DNA of 64,000 bases from Siphonodentalium dalli (taxonomy: Eukaryota > Mollusca > Scaphopoda > Gadilida > Siphonodentaliidae), in contig CP136061.1 of the NCBI GenBank assembly GCA_032622095.1, forward strand, positions 41,667,797-41,731,796, given 5' to 3'. Made by a program: the position numbers and the translations under genes. Under the pieces are notes generated by a model. The model did no database searches. It saw only the letters and a list, made by a program, of their open reading frames with translations, and was not told where the DNA came from. Shown piece after piece: positions 33,313-44,400 of this stretch (position 1 is the first letter of the stretch; each line of letters opens with the position of its first letter).

Positions 33313-33850
33313 ATCACTCCACGACCTATATATTGTCCCTTCACTGTTCAACATATAAACACCTACAGTCCTCCTCCACCCACCCCGTCCACGTGCGATC
33401 CCAAATTTGTATTTGATCTCCCAAAGTCGTGTATAAAGACAGCAATGTTTATTGATCTGCCACAGTGAACGAGCAGCTTGAAATACTTTTTGTGGACGAA
33501 ACGTTGGTCCCTATATATTAGGACATGCAGCATTCTTGTCAAAATGGTTAAACTGTCAAATTCTTATACCACGGCTGTATCTGTATACATGTGTATGTAT
33601 ATTTGTATGTATGCATGTGCGTATGTAGGTATGTGTTGGTGTGCATGTATACAAGGGTGTGTGTATGTGAATATCTAAGGGCGGTTGTGGTGTGTATGTG
33701 TTCGTGTGTGTTATCTATGTGTGGTGTATATACGTTTGATTTTCTTCGTCTTAAATGTATGTAAATACTAATTTTCCTTGTATTGTATTCTTGTTCTATG
33801 TTCTGTAAGCTCTCTGTATTACGGAGGAAATAAAGGTATATATACTATGA
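33313..33850 (+). other. putative retrotransposon 3'UTR, GT-rich
   Basis: Follows the putative ORF2 tail. 33585-33735 is an imperfect TGTATG/GTGTGT tract. A polyadenylation-type AATAAA lies in GGAGGAAATAAAGG at about 33823-33836. Confidence 0.35.
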
Positions 33851-34349
33851 CATTTTTTGGTATATTTAATTATAAAATCATAATTATCATCTGTAAGCTA
33901 TAAATGCCTAGTTCGTAGATTTAATATATCAAATGCTTCCATATATATATATATAGGACCATGTATATCCACGGTGATACTGAAGCATTTTGGTAAAAAT
34001 AGACTTGCATACATTCATAGTATAGAAATGTTCCAACTGATACTTTCTGAGAAAGTTGAAAAACAGCACAAAGAAGATAGTACATACATGTATTCTATGT
34101 TCATATAAGTATAGTATAATTAGCCCTAAAATATTGTTTAAAAATATTTTGAAGACTTTACAGTCACCAATCGGACTAAAACGGAAACGAGATTGTGACA
34201 TGTTTTTGTTTTGCTGAGAAAGTTGACACAACATACAACAGGCATATCAATAGATCTGGATTACCGATCGTGTACCGATATATACCTGCATGGAATATGT
34301 GACCCGCCATATCAAATCCAGTCGTAAGTCGGGATATTTTTTACCCTGT

Positions 34350-34418
34350 GCCAATGCATTCTCTTATATATGCGAGTCGACCGTAGGTCGCCTCGCATAT
34401 ATAAGAGAATGCATTGGC
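34350..34418. repeat. 69-bp hairpin module
   Basis: Palindrome with one centre substitution (CCGTAGG). Confidence 0.9.
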
Positions 34419-34636
34419 CTAACAATTTTTTATCATTTTTTTTAAATAAATGTTTCTTACAATTTTTAGGACATAAAATAAAAAACATCCATTACCCTGC
34501 AGGGAGCCCCACACATATATAGAAGCATATAGAAGAGTATCGTCTGCTCATATTTGTCTGGGTCTCTGTATGGGTGAAATTATAAAATTGTTAAAGAATA
34601 CAAGAAAAAATTATTAAAATTGTAAAAAATTGTTAG

Positions 34637-34705
34637 GCCAATGCATTCTCTTATATATGCGAGGCGACCTATGGTCGACTCGCATATATAAGAAAATGCA
34701 TTGGC
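34637..34705. repeat. 69-bp hairpin module
   Basis: Inverted partner of 34350, with one arm mismatch (AGAAAATGC). Confidence 0.9.
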
Positions 34706-34971
34706 ACAGGGTAAAAAAATCCCGACTTACGACTGGATTTGATATGGCGGGTCACACATAATATATGTTGCAGAATATTTTCGCTGAACATTGTGCGTTT
34801 AAATAATTGAAATAATTTTTCACTGCAAGGAGGAAACCACATGCGGCAATAAAAATAGATCTGGGGAACAGCGGAAATCCCAACTGTGTAAAGAAATTGA
34901 TCTTTACATTGTTTCTGAAATTGTTTTTATTGTTGTATGCAGTATCTCAGGTTGGCAATCTTACGCATAAC

Positions 34972-37127
34972 CAGGGGCCTATACTATAGAATACAATTTT
35001 TATAATAGCAGGATTATTTGAGCCGTAAAGAAGGTGTCGAGTACTGTAGACCACTGTAATTTAACAGCGAACGCGATTTCTTGTAAATCACAAAAAGACG
35101 ACAAATCGAGTTCTATCGACCACCGTTCGTTAAACGCACATCTAAACATTTGTGATTCTGTCAAGGGAAATTATTCTAATGATATATGCGAATGATATGG
35201 CAATGCCTATTTGTGTCAGTTGGTGAGTGATTTAGTTGATGAATAAAGGTGCATTATGTGTGACTAGTTTCCGATACTTGGGTTATTTTGACCACAATTG
35301 CGCACGGTGAAATGTAATTCCTTCGGTATCATGTGGAATATATACTTACCATTTTCAGATGTTTTATGTTACATGTTTCTTAGCGGTTGTCAAAAATTGT
35401 CGGCAAACACACATATCGGTTGCCCTTCAAATGGCCACATCAACTTTATATAGCAATATTACTACGGGTGGAACCTGTCTAGCAAGCTTTGGGCAGGGAC
35501 AGCGGCTGAAATATTAGTTGGAAAATCTAGACCTTAATAGTTGAAAAGTTTGAGATATCATGCAGCTGGAAAATTTCAACCCGTGATGGGGGTGCGATGG
35601 CTGTTCTCGGACTTGGTATTTTCGACCTGTGTCAAGGATGGGTGTTCATTTGGAAATTCCAATGTGGACCAACACTCCCTCGTCCAGGGTCTCCGGGGAA
35701 ATCCAACCTCGATTTTAAAATATAGGCCTATATATAGCACCATCTACTTAAAGGTAAGTTAAAGGCCCACTTAATTTTCGAATATCCAGATAACATTATT
35801 CCATATTATATACCATTATGAAGAGGAACCAAAAAAATATATAATCCACCAGGATAAGAAGCAGCTGTGGCCTAGGACTGTCCACCAAGTGATAGAGATT
35901 CATTCCGAGACCCCCTTGTAAACCCAGAATTCATCAGAATTCAAACTAAGAGATAGAGTTATTCCCCTTCCATTGAGTATAATAGATTTTATAGTACAGT
36001 CCGGATAAAAAATTAAATACAGGACACACCTTGGTACCTCAACAGAAACAACATGTTACCAGTTTATTTGACCGGATCTGTTAATATTACAATGTGATGG
36101 AGCTTCCTCTTTCAAATGGTATATACTATGGAATATGTTGTGTATAATGTGATCTGGTGATTCGAAAATTAAGTGGGCCTTTAAGGATCAGGGGACCCCG
36201 ATTTTTTCTAAGAATTCACTCATGGAATATTATGTGCGGCACTATTGGCCAAATTAAATTGTTCAGACCACAAGGTGAACGCAAACTTCTTGAGCACACA
36301 AATGCCACGCGGTTCAAATAGGTTGCATAATGTCATGGTAAATATTTGGGGTCTACTGATTCTTAACGCAACTTAGCCTGGAATTATCAGTGGCTGTTTC
36401 AACACGAAATGCCACCACCCCCGATTAACCGTATCCGTGTACCTTCACACAAAGAGTCCAACCCCGACAATTTACTGTAACTCTTTAATTCCATTCATAA
36501 TTAAAATCTAGGACGCTGACATGGCTATCTCCTTTCAACTCCATTGAGCGTAAACCATCTCAATGGGTTAACAGTTGAGATTTGGTGACCGCATTACAAA
36601 GAACATGTACCCAGCTAATCGCACTCACCATTATTCGCACGGAAATTCGTCGTGAACACGACGTGAAAAATAAATAATGTAGCCTATGCAGTTGCAATCT
36701 AATAATGATTTTATTTTTTTACAAAAATGGTATTATTGCTGTACTATAGAACCCGCTTAGTCAGTACTTTATCATTCCGTATTTCGATTTTTTACATATT
36801 ACAAAGCTGTAGCGTTCGAGTACTATGGAAACATGCAAAGATGAAACTTTCAGGCCCCCTTTTTCTCAACCAAATGCAAAGATTTTCCGGTCAAGTGAAT
36901 CCCGGTATATAGATGGTTCGCCAAAAAAGATCATATAAATCATTACATGTCAATATATTGGGCATATAAAGAGTTTTGGGCATATGTTTAGTTTCAATCT
37001 ACAATGAACGAAATACACTGATAGAAATACAGTCGAATACTATAGAACACAAAATATGTATTACAAAATTAGTAAATCACAAATTAACGCTGATATTACA
37101 AAATTGTATTCTATAGTATAGGCCCAG
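34972..37127. mobile_element. 2.2-kb inverted-repeat element
   Basis: CAGGGGCCTATACTATAGAA at 34972 is matched inverted by TTCTATAGTATAGGCCC near 37107-37124, and the similarity continues inward through ACAATTTT and TAATA to about 35 bp. The left end resembles a hAT terminus but the outermost right bases differ and no target duplication was found. There is no transposase frame inside. It hosts the MITE at 35759-36184. Confidence 0.55.
35759..36184. mobile_element. TTAA MITE, family E
   Basis: TTAA followed by AGGCCCACTTAATTTTCGAA at the left, and the exact inverted form of the same 20 bases at the right, followed by TTAA. Imperfect inverted similarity continues to about 65 bp (CCAGAT, TATACCAT, GAAGAGG/CCTCTTTC). 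426 bp, non-coding, nested inside the larger inverted-repeat element. Confidence 0.85.
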
Positions 37128-37879
37128 GGTGTTTATCTTTGTGTAAAATCATACGTTATCCAGAAATTCAATTATTTAACTCTTTAGAGCACGTCCGTTT
37201 ATGGAGAATTCCTAGTGTTTGATCACGTGATATATACAAACACTTTTGTCAATATTTTCCTTCTAATAATTCTTTTTCTGGGAAATTGTCATTTAAATCG
37301 GCGATGTAATAAGGTTAGTTTTTGCCACAAAGTACTTCAATGTGTGAATGGATGGTGGTTATATATGCTCAGATGTCAGTCAGTATCGGTGATCTAAACA
37401 TCCCCGTTGATTTCGCTTAATCCAGCGGATAGGACCACATTTTACATGGTGAATTTATGACACAAGAAACATAACGAAAAAGCAAGGTCCCTCTCAACAT
37501 ATTAGAATACCATATATAGAAGCTATCCGTAAACTAATATGCTAAACATTCGCAATAATTTTCCAGATATGAATACCGGAACAAAGTGCAAAAGTTAAAA
37601 CAACATTTTTCAGAAACAATTTGTATATAAATTCCTGGCACAACGTTTTACGTGTCAAGATGATTTATGATAAATATGGTGTTTTGTGTCATTATGGCCA
37701 TTTTGAAAATTCCTATAGCAAAGAAGAGTTCATTTTTTTTTTACGTTTCGGCCGTATTGGAAGAAATGGCAACTCTGTTACGTTTGGGATATCCTTAAAC
37801 ATATCCCTTGGTATCCCCAGAATAATAACCCTGGTAATTTCGTGGTAATCAATGGTATCCCTGGTACGACGTGGGCTAT
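36185..37879. other. no recognisable gene
   Basis: AT-rich sequence spanning the right part of the 34972 element and beyond. Nothing supported. Confidence 0.35.
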
Positions 37880-38160
37880 CTTCAAGTTAATTATTAAACT
37901 TATGAATTATGTTGATATGTTTATTTAGCTAGCTTAATTAAACAACATATCTTGATTAATAACCTTTGTACCTTGCGTAATGAACCAGGCTAACCTGACT
38001 AATAACGTTGGTATCTTTATTAATCAACTTAGTTATCTTGAGTAATCAACTTAAGTATTGTATCCACTTAATTAATTTGATTAATCAACTTAGTTATCTT
38101 GATTAGTTAACTTGCGAACTGTGTTGATGGATCAACTTAGCTACCTCGATGTTGGCTTTA
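37880..38160. repeat. degenerate TTAATCAACTTAGTTATC repeat
   Basis: Ten or so loose copies of an approximately 22-bp word, clearest as GATTAATCAACTTAGTTATC near 38080. The same type is at 23950-24080. It lies about 200-480 bp beyond the stop codon of the oxidase exon. Confidence 0.6.
38016..38021 (-). promoter_or_regulatory. candidate polyadenylation signal AATAAA
   Basis: The nearest minus-strand AATAAA downstream of the oxidase stop codon (about 340 nt). It lies within the degenerate repeat, so it could be accidental. Confidence 0.25.
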
Positions 38161-38362
38161 TCGTAAAGGTGATGACCTATTCGGTCAGTACCCGCACCAT
38201 GAGTACAACCAAAAACAAAATAAGTAAAAATCTAGAAATAACTGTGGCGAACGCTGCACAGAACAGACGTTTGAATAATACCTCAGTGTAAAGAAATTTA
38301 GGAATACAAAAGGCACGCACTAAGTGTAATTCCCGTCATCAAGGATTTGAAGGAATGCAGTT

Positions 38363-38485
38363 TTAGAGTTTGGATTGTATCAGGCCCGCCTCTTGTATAG
38401 TCTCTTTGACAAGATATGCCGCATCGATTGCCGTTCCCCAACTCAATGTAACTCCATTTTCCCCGTGTCCGTAATTGTGGACGAC
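38363..38485 (-). CDS. D-amino-acid/D-aspartate oxidase, last exon
   Basis: Forty codons plus stop follow a splice acceptor (TTTTTTCTGCAG, AG at 38487-38486). The exon starts VVHNYGHGENGVTLSWGTA, the C-terminal signature of FAD-dependent D-amino-acid and D-aspartate oxidases, which oxidatively deaminate D-amino acids to 2-oxo acids, ammonia and hydrogen peroxide. The first His corresponds, by my alignment, to an active-site His (His307 of pig D-amino-acid oxidase) and the GHG loop lies in the FAD-binding fold. The exon continues AIDAAYLVKETIQEAG and ends in Ser-Lys-Leu, a canonical PTS1, so import into peroxisomes is expected, as in this family. Oddity: the usual small residue after GHG (consensus G-H-G-[GSA]) is Glu. 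It joins in phase 0 with the exon at 39526-39624. D-aspartate and D-amino-acid oxidase cannot be told apart from this part. Confidence 0.85.
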   Translation of the reverse strand, partial: VVHNYGHGENGVTLSWGTAIDAAYLVKETIQEAGLIQSKL

Positions 38486-39121
38486 CTGCAGAAAAAACAA
38501 TGTATTATGGTTGGAAGCATGTAACTACGAGTAAACTATTGTCAAATGTTCGATCTCACAGGATATTCTAAACATATTCGAGTACATGTATAAGTCGCTT
38601 AATTCTACATGAGATATACAATGTACATTTATGGACATCTAGGTGCTCATCAAAAGCTTTATCAATGTGATTGTACATAACACAAAATGCGCGACCCAAA
38701 TGATAGAGCAGTCGTATAATTTTTTTCATTTTGATGTACATCTATGGAGAATGCGGTAGAAGTCGCGGGACTTTCACAGTACAATATTTTAGGAATACGA
38801 GTGTATCGATATATATTCTAATTTCATTTTTATTGCACTTCTGACAATTTGGAGACAGGCAAACTAAACTTTTGGAACAACAAAAAAACAAAACTAACAA
38901 ACGAAACAATTCAGGTACAGTTAGAAGAACGCATAACTGAAATGTTAAAAACACCACTAAATGCTGCCCAAATGTGGAAGATTTGAAATGACAGATTATA
39001 ATACCAAAGTAGCCAACATTCAAGAAACGATGGCTGGGACATCATATTTCACTATAGAAAATTACATCGTGTGAAAAAAGCGGCGTTGTTTTAGCGATTT
39101 CCGATGTTTCGGCGGTTTCCA

Positions 39122-39348
39122 ATGTGGTGTCAAGATTTCCAAAGATTTCAGTAAAGATTTTTTTACCCTGTGCCAATGCATTCTCTTATATATGCGAGTC
39201 GACCATAGGTCGCCTCGCATATATAAGAGAATGCATTGGCCTAACAAATTTTTATCATGTTTTAGAAATAAATGTTTCTTACAATTTTTAGGACATAAAA
39301 TAAAAAACAACATGTGGTGTCAAGATTTCCAAAGATTTCAGTAAAGAT
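39122..39348. mobile_element. half F2 hairpin element between 37-bp direct repeats
   Basis: 39159-39311 contains the T-tract, TACCCTGT, one intact hairpin (39172-39240) and the F2 spacer down to ACATAAAATAAAAAACA, then stops. On both sides is the same 37-bp sequence, starting ATGTGGTGTCAAGATTTCC (39122-39158 and 39312-39348), without mismatch. The element lacks the second hairpin and both outer F2 TIRs. Confidence 0.8.
39172..39240. repeat. 69-bp hairpin module
   Basis: Intact palindrome, the only hairpin of this half element. Confidence 0.9.
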
Positions 39349-39525
39349 ATTTCCACTGTCGTAGCTGTGCATATTTGATATCGATATGAAAATGGGGGGT
39401 CAATATTTTAGGAATACGACTCTGTCGAAATGTTCTAGTATGTTCCATTATGTCATGATTCTGTTCGACCATTGTTTTTCGCCGACCTTCAATAGTTTAA
39501 AAGAAATATATGTGCGGAAACATAC

Positions 39526-39624
39526 ATGTAGTGGTCCTGTCGCCAGCTGTAAAGTTTCTCTCTCCACCCTAATCGGTGATCGAGCTGGTCTCAATCCAAC
39601 CCATACTGACTGGGTGTCATAACC
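39526..39624 (-). CDS. D-amino-acid/D-aspartate oxidase, penultimate exon
   Basis: Thirty-three codons between a splice acceptor (CATTTTCAG, ending 39625) and a donor (GTATGT from 39525). The peptide contains VWVGLRPARSPIRVE, the highly conserved [GL]-RP-x-R-x-x-x-R-[LV]-E segment of the D-amino-acid oxidase family. By my alignment the Arg of GLRP corresponds to the Arg that binds the substrate carboxylate (Arg283 of the pig enzyme). The segment TLQLATGPLH continues directly into VVHNYGHG of the next exon, as expected for the family. Both boundaries are phase 0. Codons are intact with no frameshift. Upstream exons (FAD-binding N-terminus) are not seen between here and the satellite at 41494, so they lie farther right beyond the array, were missed, or are lost. 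Confidence 0.85.
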
Positions 39625-39690
39625 CTGAAAATGAGATAAAATATTAGTCACGATGTAGTTTCCAACGAACGTGTAAACGTATATCATAAA

Positions 39691-40588
39691 TGCATGGCAG
39701 CACCCTAAATCTAGTTGGATGAACGTTGTATACAACTCGTTGGGTGCGAATTTGTTGTGTACTTATTATCCAACAGTTTAGTACAATGTACACAACTGAT
39801 TGCGTGAACTGTCTTCTGTGGTATTACTTTCATACCACATTGGATAAAACCGCCACGTGACCGGGTCATCCAATAGCAGCGCGTTTCCGGTGCGGGCGAG
39901 CATGCGAGTTTTTGGCTCCAAATATTTCAAAACAAGATGGACGACTGCGTGAAAAAACTCCTGAGCGACTGGCAAATGGGGCAAGACGGCGTGGATAGCT
40001 TTGCCGGTATAGTATACCTTTGTTATTATTATTCTTTGTACGATACACTGATTATGTAGGCTTTATGTATTGAGTGTATATTTATTTATATTTGCCAAAT
40101 TTTGAAGTTTACAAATTTACACAACTGCTGACGGCACTAATTTGACTAAAGTAGTACACTCATACACTCAACACATAAAGCCTACATAATCAGTGTATCG
40201 TACAAAGAATAATTATAACAAAGCTATACTATACAGGCAAAGCTATCCACGACGTCTTGTCCCATTTTACTTTCCAATCAACGTTGGGTAAACTTTCCAA
40301 TCAACAAATGTCATCCAACTTTACCCAACACCCAACAGTTCAATAAACGTAGATATGTGCTGTGGGCAATTAACGTTGTTTGAGTGTTGCGTGAAATTTC
40401 ATCTAACACGTTGTATAATTAACATACAACCGTTGGTAGTAAATATATATGCAACGTTGTGTAAAAGTGTATCCAACAAAATTGTCATGCAACTTTTCAC
40501 ACAACGTAGATAGGTGCTGTGGGCACACAACGGTTGATTGACTGTTGGATAACTTCTTATCCAACTAGATTTAGGGCGAGGTAATGCA
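39691..40588. mobile_element. nested fold-back element
   Basis: The outer TIR is CCCTAAATCTAGTTGGAT at 39702 with its inverted form ATCCAACTAGATTTAGGG near 40576, plus TGCAT/ATGCA at the very ends. Inside is a second, longer inverted pair: 39973-40078 against 40152-40270, about 100 bp at about 90% identity (GTACGATACACTGATTATGT in the left arm), with a 73-bp centre. The rest has many CAACGTT/AACGTTG words. It lies in the presumed upstream intron of the oxidase gene. Non-coding. Confidence 0.75.
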
Positions 40589-41493
40589 AACTGAGTGGTT
40601 TGTGCACACTTAGTGACGACAAAAATACACAACTGTAAGAACTATATAGTGTTTCATATTTTACATATTCACTTCTGTGCTTAATATTATAGTATCATAT
40701 CATGAAATTAGTTGCGTTGAGTTCAATATTTCAGATGTATCTTGATTTTACAACAATTGTGCCAAAATTGGAAACTAACCGCATGCATGTGTCCGATAGT
40801 ACATAAGATATTATCTTTATTGTTATATGTGTTCCCGGATCTAGGATAAACGTCCTTTCCCTAGTGATTGTAACTGCTAGGGTTGTATAGATAAGCACAA
40901 TACACCGGAGATGTAAATGATATAGTATAAGAGCACACAAGCATAATTAACAAGATCATATTCTTAATTGGTTATGACTGGTAGCAACCATTGTATAAGT
41001 GAGGGAGGATCAAACCAGTATCATTCTATAGTAAACAATAGTATGATACACGTCATAGACAAGGGTATCATGGTATCTCATACCTTATATGGAAACATGA
41101 TACCACCGACACTAGAAAATAACTACCCGTTCTCGGGAACGAGGATTTCACTTTTCCTGGAACCTTCCTACCAGCAACACCTCTGTTCATCCACCTATTG
41201 TGCTTATCGACAAAGACTTATACAAATATAAAGTTATCAATTCTTCTGGACTCTTCATTTGTTTCCGTACGCGGCCACTCTACCTTCACCACAAGACACT
41301 ACTGGGCACATGCAGGACATACGTTTGTGGGAGATAGTAGCTGGGTGGCAGTTAAGGCAGATGTATGGTAAATTAAAACTAAAATTTGACCTGAATTTTC
41401 GACACCAACTTTTTTGGCAATACCCAAAATACGTTAATGATGTTCGTGAATAGTCAGACCATATACCACGACCGTTCATCAAGACACCTATCA
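40589..41493. other. no recognisable exon before the satellite
   Basis: I searched this interval on the minus strand for the preceding oxidase exons and found nothing convincing. The final bases lead directly into the 38-bp array without a recognisable element end. Confidence 0.4.
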
Positions 41494-44400
41494 ATGTCCT
41501 ATGATGTGTCGTCCCATCCCATATCACGACAATGTCCTATGATGTGTCGTCCCATCCTATATCACGACAATGTCCTATGATGTGTCGTCCCATCCTATAT
41601 CACGACAATGTCTTATGATGTGTCTTCCCATCCTATATCACGACAATGTCATATGTGTCGTCCCATCCTATATCAGGACAATGTCTTATGATGTGTCGTC
41701 CCATCCTATATCACGACAATGTCCTATGGTGTGTCGTCCCATCCTATATCAGGACAATGTCATATGTATCGTTCCATCCTATATCACGACAATGTCTTAT
41801 GATGTGTCATCCCATCCTATATCACGACAATGTCCTATGATGTGTCAGCCCATCCTATATCACGACAATGTCTTATGATGTGTCGTCCCATCCTATATCA
41901 CGACAATGTCCTATGATGTGTCGTCCCATCCTATATCACGACAATGTCATATGTGTCGTTCCATCCTATATCACGACAATGTCATATGTGTCGTCCCATC
42001 CTATATCACGACAATGTCTTATGATGTGTATTCCCATCCTATATCACGACAATGTCATATGTGTCGTCCCATCCTATATCACGACAATGTCTTATGATGT
42101 GTCTTCCCATCCTATATCACGACAATGTCATATGTGTCGTTCCATCCTATATCACGACAATGTCTTATGATGTGTCATCCCATCCTATATCACGACAATG
42201 TCCTATGATGTGTCAGCCCATCCTATATCACGACAATGTCTTATGATGTGTCGTCCCATCCTATATCACGACAATGTCATATGTGTCGTCCCATCCTATA
42301 TCACGACAATGTCTTATGATGTGTCTTCCCATCCTATATCACGACAATGTCATATGTGTCGTTCCATCCTATATCACGACAATGTCTTATGATGTGTCAT
42401 CCCATCCTATATCACGACAATGTCCTATGATGTGTCAGCCCATCCTATATCACGACAATGTCTTATGATGTGTCGTCCCATCCTATATCACGACAATGTC
42501 CTATGATGTGTCGTCCCATCCTATATCACGACAATGTCTTATGATGTGTCATCCCATCCTATATCACGACAATGTCTTATGATGTGTTATTCCATCATAT
42601 ATCACGACAATGTCTTATGATGTGTCGTCCCATCCTATATCACGACAATGTCCTATGATGTGTCGTCCCATCCTATATCAGGACAATGTCTTATGATGTG
42701 TCATCCCATCCTATATCACGACAATGTCTTATGATGTGTCATCCCATCCTATATCACGACAATGTCTTATGATGTGTCATCCCATCCTATATCACGACAA
42801 TGTCCTATGATGTGTCGTCCCATCCTATATCAGGACAATGTCTTATGATGTGTCTTCCCATCCTATATCACGACAATGTCTTATGATGTGTCATTCCATC
42901 ATATATCACGACAATGTCTTATGATGTGTCGTCCCATCCTATATCACGACAATGTCCTATGATGTGTCGTCCCATCCTATATCAGGACAATGTCTTATGA
43001 TGTGTCATCCCATCCTATATCACGACAATGTCTTATGATGTGTCATCCCATCCTATATCACGACCATGTCTTATGATGTGTCATCCCATCCTATATCACG
43101 ACAATGTCTTATGATGTGTCATCCCATCCTATATCACGACAATGTCTTATGATGTGTCACCCCATCCTATATCACGACAATGTATTATGATGTGTCATCC
43201 CATCCTATATCACGATAATGTCCGATATATATAATCCCATCCTATATTACGACAATCTCTTATGATGTGTCGTCTCATCCTATATCACGATAATGTCTTA
43301 TGATGTGTCATCCCATCCTATATCACGACAATGTCTTATGATGTGTCATCCCATCCTATATCACGACAATGTCCTATGATGTGTCACCCCATCCTATATC
43401 ACGACAATGTCTTATGATGTGTCATCCCATCCTACATCACGACAATGTCGTATGATGTGTCACCCCATCCTATATCACGGCAATGTCCTATGATGTATCG
43501 TCCCATCCTATATCACGACAATGTCTTATGATGTGTCATCCCATCCTATATCACGACAATGTCCTATGATGTGTCACCCCATCCTATATCACGACAATGT
43601 CTTATGATGTGTAATCCCATCCTATTTCACGACGATGTCTTATGATGTGTCAGCCCATCCTATATCACGACAATGTCTTATGATGTGTAATCCCATCCTA
43701 TTTCACGACGATGTCCTATGATGTGTCATCCCATCCTATATCACGACAATGTCTTATGATGTGTAATCCCATCCTATTTCACGACAATGTCTTATGATGT
43801 GTCACCCCATCCTATATCACGACAATGTCTTATGATGTGTCATCCCATCCTATATCACGACAATGTCTTATGATGTGTCACCCCATCCTATATCACGACA
43901 ATGTCCTATGATGTGTCATCCCATCCTATATCACGACAATGTCTTATGATGTGTCATCCCATCCTATATCACGACAATGTCTTATGATGTGTCACCCCAT
44001 CCTATATCACGACAATGTCTTATGATGTGTCATCCCATACTATATCACGACAATGTCTTATGATGTGTCACCCCATCCTATATCACGACAATGTCTTATG
44101 ATGTGTCGTCCCATCCTATATCACGACAATGTCTTATGGTGTGTCGTCCCATCCTATATCACGACAATGTCTTATGATGTGTCATCCCATCCTATATCAC
44201 GACAATGTCTTATGATGTGTCATCCCATCCTATATCACGACAATGTCCTATGATGTGTCATCTCATCCTATATAACGACAATGTCTTATGATGTGTCAAC
44301 CCATCCTATATCACGACAATGTCTTATGATGTGTCATCCCATCCTATATCACGACAATGTCGTATGATGTGTCACCCCATCCTATATCACGACAATGTCC

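Larger units (their letters stand above)
34299..34755. mobile_element. family F2 element copy 2, two hairpins
   Basis: GTGACCCGCCATATCAAATC at the left and its exact inverted form at the right. The TIR extends about 130 bp through AGTCGTAAGTCGGGA to the hairpins at 34350-34418 and 34637-34705. The central spacer (GGAGCCCCACACATATATAG) is that of 18179-18636 in reverse direction. This copy is better preserved. Confidence 0.88.
38486..39525 (-). other. intron of the oxidase gene
   Basis: Bounded by donor GTATGT (39525-39520) and acceptor CTGCAG (38491-38486), both GT/AG. It is 1040 bp and contains the half hairpin element at 39159-39311. The small frames inside show no exon character. Confidence 0.75.

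Noticed and set aside
32640-34980. hAT element bounded by GCATAACC at 32661 and 34965
   Set aside because: The 8-mer occurs on the wrong sides of the CCCTG and CAGGG words for a single element. Taken as coincidence.
40731-40940. Upstream exon of the oxidase gene
   Set aside because: I tested the minus-strand frames for the YIxP and LGGT motifs expected before the GLRP exon and found none.
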